This document shows, one piece after another, positions 55,777 through 63,800 of a stretch of 64,000 nt of DNA. Position 1 is the stretch's first letter, and the number at the start of each line of letters is the position of its first letter. The notes beneath the pieces were generated by a model, which searched no databases, was not told the DNA's origin, and worked only from the letters and a program-made list of their open reading frames with translations. The stretch is taken from the NCBI RefSeq assembly GCF_900168165.1, contig NZ_FUYV01000013.1:1-64000 (forward strand), given 5' to 3'. The position numbers were made by a program, and so were the translations under genes. The stretch comes from Alkalitalea saponilacus. GTDB taxonomy: Bacteria; Bacteroidota; Bacteroidia; Bacteroidales; Marinilabiliaceae.

Positions 55777-55784
55777 CAAAGATA
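55777..55784 (-). promoter_or_regulatory. -7 promoter box of tgt
   Basis: TATCTTTG on the minus strand, exact TAnnTTTG match, 28 bases before the tgt start at 55749. Confidence 0.6.
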
Positions 55785-55860
55785 CAATTTGCCAATGACA
55801 TAATTTTAATTTGTCTGCGAGAGAAAAAAATCGCATTTTTGGCTAAAATTGTAACGTTAT

Positions 55861-57000
55861 ATGGACTTTTCATCCGCATCAACAACTGAACTGATTATAT
55901 CGGGTCTCTTCGTTATTAGCTGGTTCATACAGTTGTGGTTTCTATTGGTTCGAATTAGACCACTCGCATTTCATTCATTACCAGCTATACAAACAGAGGC
56001 AACGAACACGAAACCTGTATCAGTTATCATTTGTGCAAAAAATGAATCTGAAAACCTGGAGAAATTTTTACCCAAAGTTCTCACACAAGAATATCCCGAG
56101 TTTGAAGTAATTGTGGTTAACGACTGTTCCGAGGACGATTCTGAAATGGTACTGGCAAGGTTAAAAGAAAAATATCCTCACCTTTACTATACCAATATCC
56201 CAGTTGACAGAAAATTCTCTCATGGTAAAAAGCTGGCACTCACAATTGGGGTTAAAGCGGCAAAAAACAATCACCTGGTTTTAACCGATGCAGATTGTTA
56301 CCCAACTTCCGAGAAATGGCTTTCTGGCATGATGCAAGGCTTTAAGGAAGGCAAGGAAATTGTTTTAGGAGTTGGTACATATGAAAAACAATCCGGTTTC
56401 GCCAACCTTTTAACCAGATACGACACCTTTGTTACCGCCATTCAATATTTGGGTTATGCATTAAGTAAAAAACCATATATGGGGGTTGGAAGAAATCTGG
56501 CATATAAAAAGGAATTGTTTGTGAAAAACAATGGAGTAAAGAGCCATAGTCACATATTATCAGGGGATGATGATCTCTTTGTTCAATCTGTTGCGAATAA
56601 ACACAACACTGAGATCATCATAAACCCTGAGGCACAGACCATTTCCACTCCTCCCGGGAACCTGAGTGGGTGGCGGAGGCAAAAAGCGCGTCATCTCACA
56701 ACAGCTCCTTATTACAAAGGCAGCATTAAACGAGCACTTTTTAGTGACCTTATTACAAGACAAATATTGATCGCCTTCACTATTCTTTTAATAATTTTTA
56801 ATACTTTTGCAATAATAGCAGCAGGGCTATTCCTGTTCATGTTCGTTATCAGGTTATTGTTTAATAGAAATATTTCTATTAAACTTGCACAGGGAAGACT
56901 GCACTGGTGGATGCTGATTTTTGAATTTATTCATCCCTGGTATTTGCTATGGGCGCAGTTAGCTAACCTGTTCAGTAGAAAGAAAAGTAAATGGAAGTAA
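55861..57000 (+). CDS. Membrane-bound family 2 glycosyltransferase
   Basis: 379 residues. One N-terminal membrane helix (about 8-32), then a GT-A domain: VSVIICAKNESENLEKFLPK, VIVVNDCSEDDSE, metal-binding LTDADCYPTSEKWL, acceptor region SGDDDLFVQ and WRRQKARHLTTAPY (the QxxR motif). Two or three C-terminal helices follow (about 297-345). Likely transfers a sugar to a lipid carrier or cell-surface glycan; product unknown. Its last ten bases overlap the sigma-factor gene. Confidence 0.88.
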   Translation: MDFSSASTTELIISGLFVISWFIQLWFLLVRIRPLAFHSLPAIQTEATNTKPVSVIICAKNESENLEKFLPKVLTQEYPEFEVIVVNDCSEDDSEMVLARLKEKYPHLYYTNIPVDRKFSHGKKLALTIGVKAAKNNHLVLTDADCYPTSEKWLSGMMQGFKEGKEIVLGVGTYEKQSGFANLLTRYDTFVTAIQYLGYALSKKPYMGVGRNLAYKKELFVKNNGVKSHSHILSGDDDLFVQSVANKHNTEIIINPEAQTISTPPGNLSGWRRQKARHLTTAPYYKGSIKRALFSDLITRQILIAFTILLIIFNTFAIIAAGLFLFMFVIRLLFNRNISIKLAQGRLHWWMLIFEFIHPWYLLWAQLANLFSRKKSKWK

Positions 57001-57599
57001 TAAATCCCAATCTGTCGGAAAAGGCCAGGTATGACCTTGATCTGGTAAAAAGAGCTGAAAGTGGTGATCAAAAGGCCTATGCTGAGTTAATGGCTCGCTA
57101 CAGAGATGCTATATACTTTATGCTCCTGAAGATGATCAACAACAAAACAGATGCAGAAGATCTTACAATCGAAGCATTTGGAAAAGCATTCAAGAATCTC
57201 AGCCAATACTCACCCAGTTATGCCTTTAGTACCTGGTTATTTAAAATAGCATCAAACAACTGCATTGATTATCTAAGAAAGAAACGCTCTAATCATATCT
57301 CCATAGACGGATCATTCTCTGAAGAAAAGGAAATGGATACACATATCCATTTAAAGGATGAAACCCCCGACCCGGAAGAGAATCTCATACGTGCACAAAA
57401 AGCTGTATTGATGCGTACAGTGGTAAAAAAACTGAAACCGCGATACAGAACCCTGATTGAACTTCGCTATTTTAAAGAATACTCATACGAAGAGATATCA
57501 GAAGAGCTGGACTTGCCATTAGGAACAGTCAAAGCTCAGTTATTCAGAGCGCGGGAACTCCTTTTCAACACTCTCAAAAACACTGAAGTAAAAAAATAG
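56991..57599 (+). CDS. ECF-type sigma-70 family RNA polymerase sigma factor
   Basis: 202 residues. Sigma region 2 (about 20-95) has DQKAYAELMARYRDAIYFML and FSTWLFKIASNNCIDYLRKK; region 4 (about 135-190) has RYRTLIELRYFKEYSYEEIS and LPLGTVKAQLFRARELL. No anti-sigma gene is adjacent. The ATG lies inside the last codons of the glycosyltransferase gene (10-base overlap), so translation is probably coupled; rsmG follows 42 bases later. Confidence 0.9.
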   Translation: MEVINPNLSEKARYDLDLVKRAESGDQKAYAELMARYRDAIYFMLLKMINNKTDAEDLTIEAFGKAFKNLSQYSPSYAFSTWLFKIASNNCIDYLRKKRSNHISIDGSFSEEKEMDTHIHLKDETPDPEENLIRAQKAVLMRTVVKKLKPRYRTLIELRYFKEYSYEEISEELDLPLGTVKAQLFRARELLFNTLKNTEVKK

Positions 57600-57641
57600 C
57601 ATATCCCCTCAAGACAGCAATATACAAGATTTTAACGCAGA

Positions 57642-58265
57642 ATGACAAATCCTCTTTATCAATACTTCTCCATTTTAACGGACGCACAAAAAGAAAAATT
57701 TGATCAGTTAAAGTCATTGTATGATGATTGGAACAGCAAAATCAACGTGATCTCAAGAAAGGACATGGACGCCTTTTATGAACACCACGTTCTTCATTCG
57801 CTCGCCATCGCAAAATTCATCAGCTTTTCACCAAGAAGCCAAATCGTTGATATTGGAACAGGTGGAGGGTTTCCGGGCATTCCACTATCAATCATGTTTC
57901 CCGATTGCAAATTTGTTTTGGTTGACTCTATTGGAAAAAAAATTAAGGTGGTTAATGAAGTGATAAAATCAATAGGGCTAATTAACGCAGTAGGGCTGCA
58001 GTCCCGATCAGAACAACACTCTGGGAAATATGATTTCATTGTAAGCAGAGCTGTAACCACATTGCCTGATTTTGTAAAGTTGACCAAGCACCTGATTTCT
58101 CCAAACCAAAAGAATGCCATCTCCAATGGGATTCTGTATTTGAAAGGAGGTGAGATTCTTTCGGAAGTCAAGCCATTTGGCAAAAGAGCCTCTGTAATAA
58201 ATCTTAATCAATACTTTCAGGAGCCATTCTTTGAAACCAAAAAACTGGTTCATCTTTCGCTTTAA
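57642..58265 (+). CDS. rsmG: 16S rRNA (guanine527-N7)-methyltransferase
   Basis: 207 residues. SAM-dependent methyltransferase with N-terminal YDDWNSKINVISRKDMDAFY and SAM loop IVDIGTGGGFPGIPLSIMFP, then FVLVDSIGKKIKVVNEV and VSRAVTTLPDFVKL. Modifies G527 of 16S rRNA; loss confers low-level streptomycin resistance in other bacteria. Third gene in the operon. Its stop is five bases from that of the convergent gene, with no terminator seen. Confidence 0.93.
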   Translation: MTNPLYQYFSILTDAQKEKFDQLKSLYDDWNSKINVISRKDMDAFYEHHVLHSLAIAKFISFSPRSQIVDIGTGGGFPGIPLSIMFPDCKFVLVDSIGKKIKVVNEVIKSIGLINAVGLQSRSEQHSGKYDFIVSRAVTTLPDFVKLTKHLISPNQKNAISNGILYLKGGEILSEVKPFGKRASVINLNQYFQEPFFETKKLVHLSL

Positions 58266-58270
58266 CCTTT

Positions 58271-60238
58271 TTAGTCTAACATCACCACCCACTCCTCTTC
58301 AGACCCTGCTTTCAGTTCAGGTAATTCTCTTATCCATGCATCGTGATATTTTCCTGACTTACGAATGCTCTCCAGAAATTCCTCGGCATCCTCCTCGCTG
58401 GAAAACTCGCCGGCAACAAACCGAATAAATCCGTCTTTCCCTTTATAAGCTCTGATATTTTGTCGGTTCAGACCTGAAAAGAAACTATCTGCCGGGTTCG
58501 GGTTGCGCAAAAGAGCTAATATCTGAACTGTATAAAGTTCAGACCGGGGTTCTTCTATAATTTCTGTCATATAGAAATGAGGAAAAATAGGTTCCTGTTC
58601 ATCAAACCTTTCTATTTCACGTTTAAGAGGAGACTCCATAGACAATTCCTGAAGCAGGACAACATTTTGTTCCCTCTCATAAGTCAATTCTTCAGGGATG
58701 TAAACTTCTCTGGATTTAACAACCTCATCCATAATGACCTCCTCTATGCGATAAGACTCACCTGCTTCAAGAAAAAGCAAATACCTGCCGGTGTGCCGGT
58801 TAGGCCGATAATCTCCTACCATCTTGCTATCGTCGTCACGCCAAACCAATATTCTTACCTCCAATCCGGATTTTCCGGAATCATCTGAAACATACCCCTC
58901 AACCACTGCTAATGAACCTTTTCGTTGCTCATCAAAACTTACACGATAAATATCTGAACGAGCCTTCTTTCCGGAAAAACGGTAAGAGGCAAAATAGGCC
59001 TGACTTTTATTGAGGGTAGGTACAAAAAAGTAATCATCATCTGCGCTATTTACAGGAACGCCCATATTTACAGCACCCGCCCAACTGCCATCCGGCAATT
59101 TTTGAGTATAGAACACATCAAAACCTCCAATGGAGTTATGTCCTTCCGATGAAAAATAGAGAGTCAATCCATCAGGATGCATCTTTGGAGTCTCTTCATC
59201 TAATTCAGTATTGATGTTTGGCCCCATATTTACCGGTTCTCCCCAATTCCCCTTCTCATCCATTCTTACTTTATAAATGTCCAAACCACCATAACCGCCC
59301 GGTCGGTTACTGGTAAAGAAGAGCGTACTCTGATCCGGAGAAAGGCTTGCATGAGTTTCGTCCCACTCTGAATTGATGGGTGCCGGCAACATCTCAGGTT
59401 CCTGCCATTTTCCGTTAACCAGATTACTGACATAAATATTACGCCCGGGATACCGGTCGTTCATAAACAGAAAAAGTTTTGTCCCGTCTGGAGAAAGAGA
59501 AAGTATTGAGATGTGCTCATGCCGGGAATATAGCTCCCGAACCAAGTCTGGCTCCTGCCATTGTCCATCCTTAAACTCAGAGACAAATATTTTCTCGGCA
59601 TATTGTCCATCCTGAAATGCTCTTTCACGAGCTACTGGCCTGCGAGAAGTGAAAAAAATGCGATTTCCGGTTAAACATACCAGAGGACTGTGATCATCAA
59701 ACTCTGAGTTAATCACATCTCCGATGCTCGTGATTTTTAATGGGACAGGATTTTGTACCAGAATTGCTGCGTGCCTGGCTTGTTTCAGTTCCAATGAAAA
59801 ATCATCCTTCAGTTCAGTGTCCTGAACTGAATCTCTCAATTGCTCCAATATAGGTATGGCAAAGGAGGGCTGATTCATTAACCGATATGCTCTGCTTTTT
59901 GCGTGCTGTATGTAGATCCCAAACTCATTAAAAGCATCATCCTCCGGGATGATCTCTAGTACCTTATCAAATAAAACAATAGCCGAGTCAAGATTTTGAT
60001 GAGAAAACATATAACTCATCCCCAACTGAGTGAGGGCATCAATATGTTGGGGCGACTCAACCAGTATGCTCTGAAACAATTCAATCGCTCTGGAAAAATC
60101 ACCTACATCCGAGGCATTCATGGCTCTTCGGAAGGTTGCATGATGTGGATCTCTTATAATTATCTGAGAATTAACCTGAGCACTTCCCAGAAGAAGAATA
60201 ATGACCCCGATAAAAAATCTATTCAACGCACTTTTCAT
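58271..60238 (-). CDS. Envelope protein with TPR, PD40 propeller, CRD-like and SPOR domains
   Basis: 655 residues. Signal peptide (FFIGVIILLLGSAQVNS, no lipobox). TPR-like region (about 30-150; AIELFQSILVESPQHIDALT), PD40 propeller (about 165-440; LSLSPDGTKLFLFMNDRYPG, LSPDQSTLFFTSNRPGGYGG and GLDIYKVRM), a carboxypeptidase-regulatory-like beta domain (about 450-530; VVEGYVSDDSGKSGLEVRI). The C-terminus is a SPOR domain (about 572-645; LYTVQILALLRNPNP, IRAYKGKDGFIRFVAGEF). The first three modules mirror the PorE-like protein at 3953, but the OmpA-type anchor is replaced by SPOR, which binds stripped glycan strands. Likely periplasmic; precise role unknown. Confidence 0.82.
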   Translation of the reverse strand: MKSALNRFFIGVIILLLGSAQVNSQIIIRDPHHATFRRAMNASDVGDFSRAIELFQSILVESPQHIDALTQLGMSYMFSHQNLDSAIVLFDKVLEIIPEDDAFNEFGIYIQHAKSRAYRLMNQPSFAIPILEQLRDSVQDTELKDDFSLELKQARHAAILVQNPVPLKITSIGDVINSEFDDHSPLVCLTGNRIFFTSRRPVARERAFQDGQYAEKIFVSEFKDGQWQEPDLVRELYSRHEHISILSLSPDGTKLFLFMNDRYPGRNIYVSNLVNGKWQEPEMLPAPINSEWDETHASLSPDQSTLFFTSNRPGGYGGLDIYKVRMDEKGNWGEPVNMGPNINTELDEETPKMHPDGLTLYFSSEGHNSIGGFDVFYTQKLPDGSWAGAVNMGVPVNSADDDYFFVPTLNKSQAYFASYRFSGKKARSDIYRVSFDEQRKGSLAVVEGYVSDDSGKSGLEVRILVWRDDDSKMVGDYRPNRHTGRYLLFLEAGESYRIEEVIMDEVVKSREVYIPEELTYEREQNVVLLQELSMESPLKREIERFDEQEPIFPHFYMTEIIEEPRSELYTVQILALLRNPNPADSFFSGLNRQNIRAYKGKDGFIRFVAGEFSSEEDAEEFLESIRKSGKYHDAWIRELPELKAGSEEEWVVMLD

Positions 60239-60438
60239 TCTGCAGACTCACTAGTTACTGCAAAGTATACGCAAAACAAACATAAAGGTTTAGTTTTCGA
60301 AACAATTGCAAATTAAGCGCATAAATGCACTTGTTTACCTGTATAAAACAATCACCACTCAAGAATGATCATCAATCAAGAAGCTGGGGATCAACCCATG
60401 TGCATTTTAAAAAAGGAATAAAAAATAAACGTCATTTC

Positions 60439-60469
60439 TTTGGTTTGATGAAAAAAACGTCTATTTTTG
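60439..60469 (+). promoter_or_regulatory. Promoter of rpmH
   Basis: TTTG at 60439-60442, 19-base spacer, TATTTTTG at 60462-60469: full -33/-7 Bacteroidota promoter. The predicted leader of about 47 bases precedes ATG 60520. The rest of the 281-base gap has no gene. Confidence 0.7.
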
Positions 60470-60519
60470 CAGTCCGAAATGAATACAAGGCATTTATAAA
60501 AAGATAAAACGAAACTAAA

Positions 60520-60678
60520 ATGAAAAGGACATTTCAACCTTCGAACCGGAAAAGAAGAAACAAACATGGTTTCAGAAGCCGGATGGCAACCGCAAATGGT
60601 CGTCGTGTTTTGGCATCCAGACGTGCCAAAGGCAGAAAAAAACTAACTGTATCTGATGAAAGAAAGCACAAAGCCTAA
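60520..60678 (+). CDS. rpmH: 50S ribosomal protein L34
   Basis: 52 residues: [20 protein letters not shown] then [20 protein letters not shown] and a short acidic/basic tail. This is the full L34 protein of the large subunit, with the typical N-terminus and Arg/Lys-rich body. It stands alone with its own promoter and terminator; the rnpA and dnaA neighbours seen in many bacteria are not here. Confidence 0.97.
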   Translation: MKRTFQPSNRKRRNKHGFRSRMATANGRRVLASRRAKGRKKLTVSDERKHKA

Positions 60679-60700
60679 TCAAGGGGCTACGCTATAGAAT

Positions 60701-60729
60701 AAAAAGACCCGTAACGCGGGTCTTTTTTT
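60701..60729 (+). terminator. Intrinsic terminator of rpmH
   Basis: AAAAAGACCC paired with GGGTCTTTTTTT across a short loop, with seven T following; 22 bases after the rpmH stop. Confidence 0.85.
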
Positions 60730-60769
60730 GTTTATGAACACCGACCCGCTATATTTGAATATTTTATAT

Positions 60770-60777
60770 TATTTTTG
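60770..60777 (+). promoter_or_regulatory. -7 promoter box of the PASTA-rluD-ddl operon
   Basis: TATTTTTG, exact TAnnTTTG match. It includes the TTG at 60775 that would otherwise open the frame, which favours ATG 60802 as the start. Confidence 0.65.
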
Positions 60778-60801
60778 AGATCGAATAAAAAAAGAATACA
60801 G

Positions 60802-61650
60802 ATGTCTCGCTGGAAAATCTTACTTGAAAAAACACTTTGGAAGCACATCGGAATTCTGGCCGGATCCGCTGTCGTGCTTCTGATATCGATCTTTTTTTTC
60901 CTTAAAATATACACCCTTCACGGACAGGGGGCTCCTGTTCCGGATTTTACAGGGCTTACAGAACAACAGCTACAGCACCTGATTAATTCCAGAAATCTCA
61001 GATACACGATAATTGATTCAGTGCACATTGACAACATGCCTAAAGGCGTTGTTATTGAGCAAGTACCGGGCGCCGGCCAAAAAGTAAAAAAGAACCGAAG
61101 GATCTTTTTTACCATTAACGCCTGGACAGAAGAACAAGTCGCTGTTCCAAGTCTGATGGACTATAGTTTAAGAAACGCCAAAGTGATACTTGAGTCCTTT
61201 GGTCTCGAAACAGGTGACCTCATTTACATCCCTTCAGAATATACCAATCTTGTATTAGGGCAGCACAAGGAAGGAAAACCGGTTGAACCCGGAACCTTGG
61301 TACCGAGAGGCTCTAAAATAGATCTTCTCATAGGTCGTGGGCTTAGCAGCGAAACCACAGCAGTGCCCGATATGATTGGAATGACTCTTGAAGAAGCTAG
61401 AAGAGTAGCTCGAAGTGTTTCGTTAAATATTGGAGCTACTATTTATGCAGATACTGTAGCCACTGCGACAGATTCGTTAAACGCATTTGTTTGGCGACAA
61501 AACCCGCCGTCACAAAGAGGGTTTCAGCTAAATCTGGGTGCATCCATCGATGTCTGGCTATCCATTGACGAAGACCTGCTAAAACCTGATGAGCCTGTAG
61601 AGCTGCCTGAACAAGAGATTACAGATGATTTTGGGGACGAATTCTTTTAA
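60802..61650 (+). CDS. Membrane-anchored PASTA-domain protein
   Basis: 282 residues from ATG 60802. A cytoplasmic stub of about 20 residues, a membrane helix (about 16-40; IGILAGSAVVLLISIFFFLK), then three PASTA domains (about 47-115, 117-185, 190-262) with VPDFTGLTEQQLQHLINSRN, VPSLMDYSLRNAKVILESFG and VPDMIGMTLEEARRVARSVS. The tail is acidic. PASTA modules bind peptidoglycan stem peptides, but the Ser/Thr kinase that often precedes them is absent. Next to ddl, so a cell-wall role is likely. First gene of a three-gene operon. Confidence 0.9.
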   Translation: MSRWKILLEKTLWKHIGILAGSAVVLLISIFFFLKIYTLHGQGAPVPDFTGLTEQQLQHLINSRNLRYTIIDSVHIDNMPKGVVIEQVPGAGQKVKKNRRIFFTINAWTEEQVAVPSLMDYSLRNAKVILESFGLETGDLIYIPSEYTNLVLGQHKEGKPVEPGTLVPRGSKIDLLIGRGLSSETTAVPDMIGMTLEEARRVARSVSLNIGATIYADTVATATDSLNAFVWRQNPPSQRGFQLNLGASIDVWLSIDEDLLKPDEPVELPEQEITDDFGDEFF

Positions 61651-61668
61651 CAACAATCACAACCACCA

Positions 61669-62745
61669 ATGCAGGATTATCAGGAAGAGTTTGAAGAACT
61701 TGAGGACGAAAACTATTCGGAAGAAACCACCGATGGTGAAAGTGGAGAATTTTATGAGCACCACAGTTTTACTGCTGATACTGGTCAGAGCGCTCTGCGC
61801 ATTGACAAGTTCCTGGTTAATCGAATTGAAAATGCTTCACGAAGCAAAATCCAGGAAGCAGCCCAGGCAGGTTGTATTCGCGTCAACAACCAACCCGTTA
61901 AAGCCAACTACAAAGTAAAACCAAACGATGTTGTTTCTGTTGTGATGTCTTATCCTCCGAGGGAAATTGAGATCATTGCGCAGGATATTCCGCTTAACAT
62001 TGTTTTTGAAGATGACACCCTCATCGTAATTAATAAGGAACCCGGCATGGTGGTACACCCCGGCTATGGAAACTACACCGGCACACTGGTAAATGCACTG
62101 GCCTGGCACTTTAAAGATCAACCCTGGTTCAACTCGGACGATCCCAGACCGGGATTGGTTCACAGAATAGATAAAGACACCTCCGGATTATTGGTAATAG
62201 CCAAAACAGAAGAGGCCAAGATGCACCTTGCCTCTCAGTTTTTCGAAAAAACCAGCACCAGAACTTATCAGGCCATTGTTTGGGGGGCTCCCGAGCCTGA
62301 AGAAGGCACCATAACAGGTCACATAGGAAGAAGCCTGAAAGACAGAAAACAAATGGCTGTGTTTTCTGAGGGAGATTACGGCAAAGCTGCGGTAACCCAC
62401 TACACTGTTCTGGAAAAACTTGGTTACGTAAGTCTGGTTGAATGCCGGCTGGAAACAGGAAGAACACATCAAATACGTGCACATTTCAAACACATTGGGC
62501 ATCCTCTGTTTAATGATGAAAGATATGGAGGAAACCAGATATTAAAAGGCACCACCTTTACCAAGTATAAACAATTTGTTGAGAATTGTTTTTCGATCTT
62601 GCCAAGACAGGCGCTGCATGCCAAGACCCTTGGTTTTGAGCATCCAAAAACCGGAAAATACATCGAATTCAATTCAGAACTGCCAGAAGATATAACCACC
62701 GTAATTGAGAAGTGGAAAAACTATATCGCATCCAGACCGCAATAA
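61669..62745 (+). CDS. RluA-family 23S rRNA pseudouridine synthase (RluD-like)
   Basis: 358 residues. An acidic N-terminal extension (about 1-35) precedes an S4 RNA-binding domain (about 40-100; LRIDKFLVNRIENASRSKIQ). The catalytic domain has Asp168 in RPGLVHRIDKDTSGLLVIAK, RTYQAIVWGAPEPEEGTITG and ECRLETGRTHQIRAHFKHIG. The S4-containing form suggests RluD, which modifies helix 69; RluC-like activity cannot be ruled out. The extension is unusually rich in Glu and Asp. Operon with PASTA and ddl. Confidence 0.9.
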   Translation: MQDYQEEFEELEDENYSEETTDGESGEFYEHHSFTADTGQSALRIDKFLVNRIENASRSKIQEAAQAGCIRVNNQPVKANYKVKPNDVVSVVMSYPPREIEIIAQDIPLNIVFEDDTLIVINKEPGMVVHPGYGNYTGTLVNALAWHFKDQPWFNSDDPRPGLVHRIDKDTSGLLVIAKTEEAKMHLASQFFEKTSTRTYQAIVWGAPEPEEGTITGHIGRSLKDRKQMAVFSEGDYGKAAVTHYTVLEKLGYVSLVECRLETGRTHQIRAHFKHIGHPLFNDERYGGNQILKGTTFTKYKQFVENCFSILPRQALHAKTLGFEHPKTGKYIEFNSELPEDITTVIEKWKNYIASRPQ

Positions 62746-62756
62746 CTTAATCACTT

Positions 62757-63737
62757 ATGGAAAAACGAAACATCGCCGTTGTTTATGGAGGATTTTCCTC
62801 CGAAGAGGTTGTTAGCAAAAGAAGTGCCGAAGGCATACTCTCATTCATTGATACTCAAAGATACAATTTATTCCCCCTGCTAATAACTCCGGAAAAATGG
62901 GTCGTTGTTCTAAACAACGACGAAATAGCAGTAAACAAAAGCGATTTTTCAATAATCCTTAGTAACCAGCACATAAAATTTGATTTTGCATACATCACCA
63001 TCCATGGAACACCGGGAGAAGACGGACTCCTTCAGGGATACCTGAAACTAATGAATGTCCCGCACTCAACCTGCGACGTTCTAACTGCTGCTCTGACCTT
63101 TAATAAATACATGTGCAATAACTACCTTAAGAATTTTGGAATAAGAGTAGCTACTTCGGTTCTGGTTCGAAGAGACAAGCCCTACGACATCAATAAAATA
63201 GGGAAAACCTGTGGTTTCCCCTGTTTTGTTAAGCCCAATGCTGGAGGCTCTAGTTTTGGGATATCAAAAGTAAAGGAGATGGATAACCTGAAGCAGGCCA
63301 TAGAAAAAGCCTTTAGGGAAAGCGATGAGGTAATCATTGAACAATTTATTGAAGGAGTTGAAGTTACTTGCGGATTATATAAAACAAAAGAAAGAACCGT
63401 CATTCTGCCTATCACAGAGGTCATCAGCAAAAACGAGTTCTTTGATTTTGAGGCCAAATACACACCTGAAAAAGTAACCGAAATTACGCCGGCTCGCATT
63501 TCAGATGAGCTTACAGAGGCCATCAAGAAAACCACCCAAGCGGCTTATGAGCTAATTGGTTGTAAAGGAATTGTTAGAATTGATTACATCATTGAAGCCG
63601 AAAAACACTATTTATTGGAAGTAAATACCACACCGGGAATGACGCCTACCAGCTTTATTCCACAGCAAATTGAAGCAGCAAAATTGGATATAAAGGAGGT
63701 TTTTACAGAAATCATAGAAGACGCCATGCATGCATAA
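62757..63737 (+). CDS. ddl: D-alanine-D-alanine ligase
   Basis: 326 residues. ATP-grasp enzyme joining two D-Ala for peptidoglycan. N-terminal VVYGGFSSEEVVSKRSAEGI, ITIHGTPGEDGLLQGYLKLM, ATP-binding FPCFVKPNAGGSSFGISKV, VEVTCGLY, and the catalytic end LLEVNTTPGMTPTSFIPQQ. It supplies the dipeptide that MurF (34701) attaches; together with Alr they cover the D-Ala branch. Confidence 0.95.
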   Translation: MEKRNIAVVYGGFSSEEVVSKRSAEGILSFIDTQRYNLFPLLITPEKWVVVLNNDEIAVNKSDFSIILSNQHIKFDFAYITIHGTPGEDGLLQGYLKLMNVPHSTCDVLTAALTFNKYMCNNYLKNFGIRVATSVLVRRDKPYDINKIGKTCGFPCFVKPNAGGSSFGISKVKEMDNLKQAIEKAFRESDEVIIEQFIEGVEVTCGLYKTKERTVILPITEVISKNEFFDFEAKYTPEKVTEITPARISDELTEAIKKTTQAAYELIGCKGIVRIDYIIEAEKHYLLEVNTTPGMTPTSFIPQQIEAAKLDIKEVFTEIIEDAMHA

Positions 63738-63738
63738 A

Positions 63739-63773
63739 AAAAGTGTATCCTTATAAATTAAAGACACACTTTT
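63739..63773. terminator. Weak hairpin between ddl and the next gene
   Basis: AAAAGTGT / ACACTTTT with a 19-base loop in the short gap between convergent genes; a short stem, so only a candidate. Confidence 0.4.
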
Positions 63774-63800
63774 CTAAATAGCTGATGATAAATAATCTGA

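Noticed and set aside
60325-60507. 60-codon frame upstream of rpmH
   Set aside because: It spans the rpmH promoter, has no recognisable similarity and an unlikely composition.
60775-60801. TTG start nine codons upstream of the PASTA protein
   Set aside because: The codon is the end of the -7 promoter box TATTTTTG.
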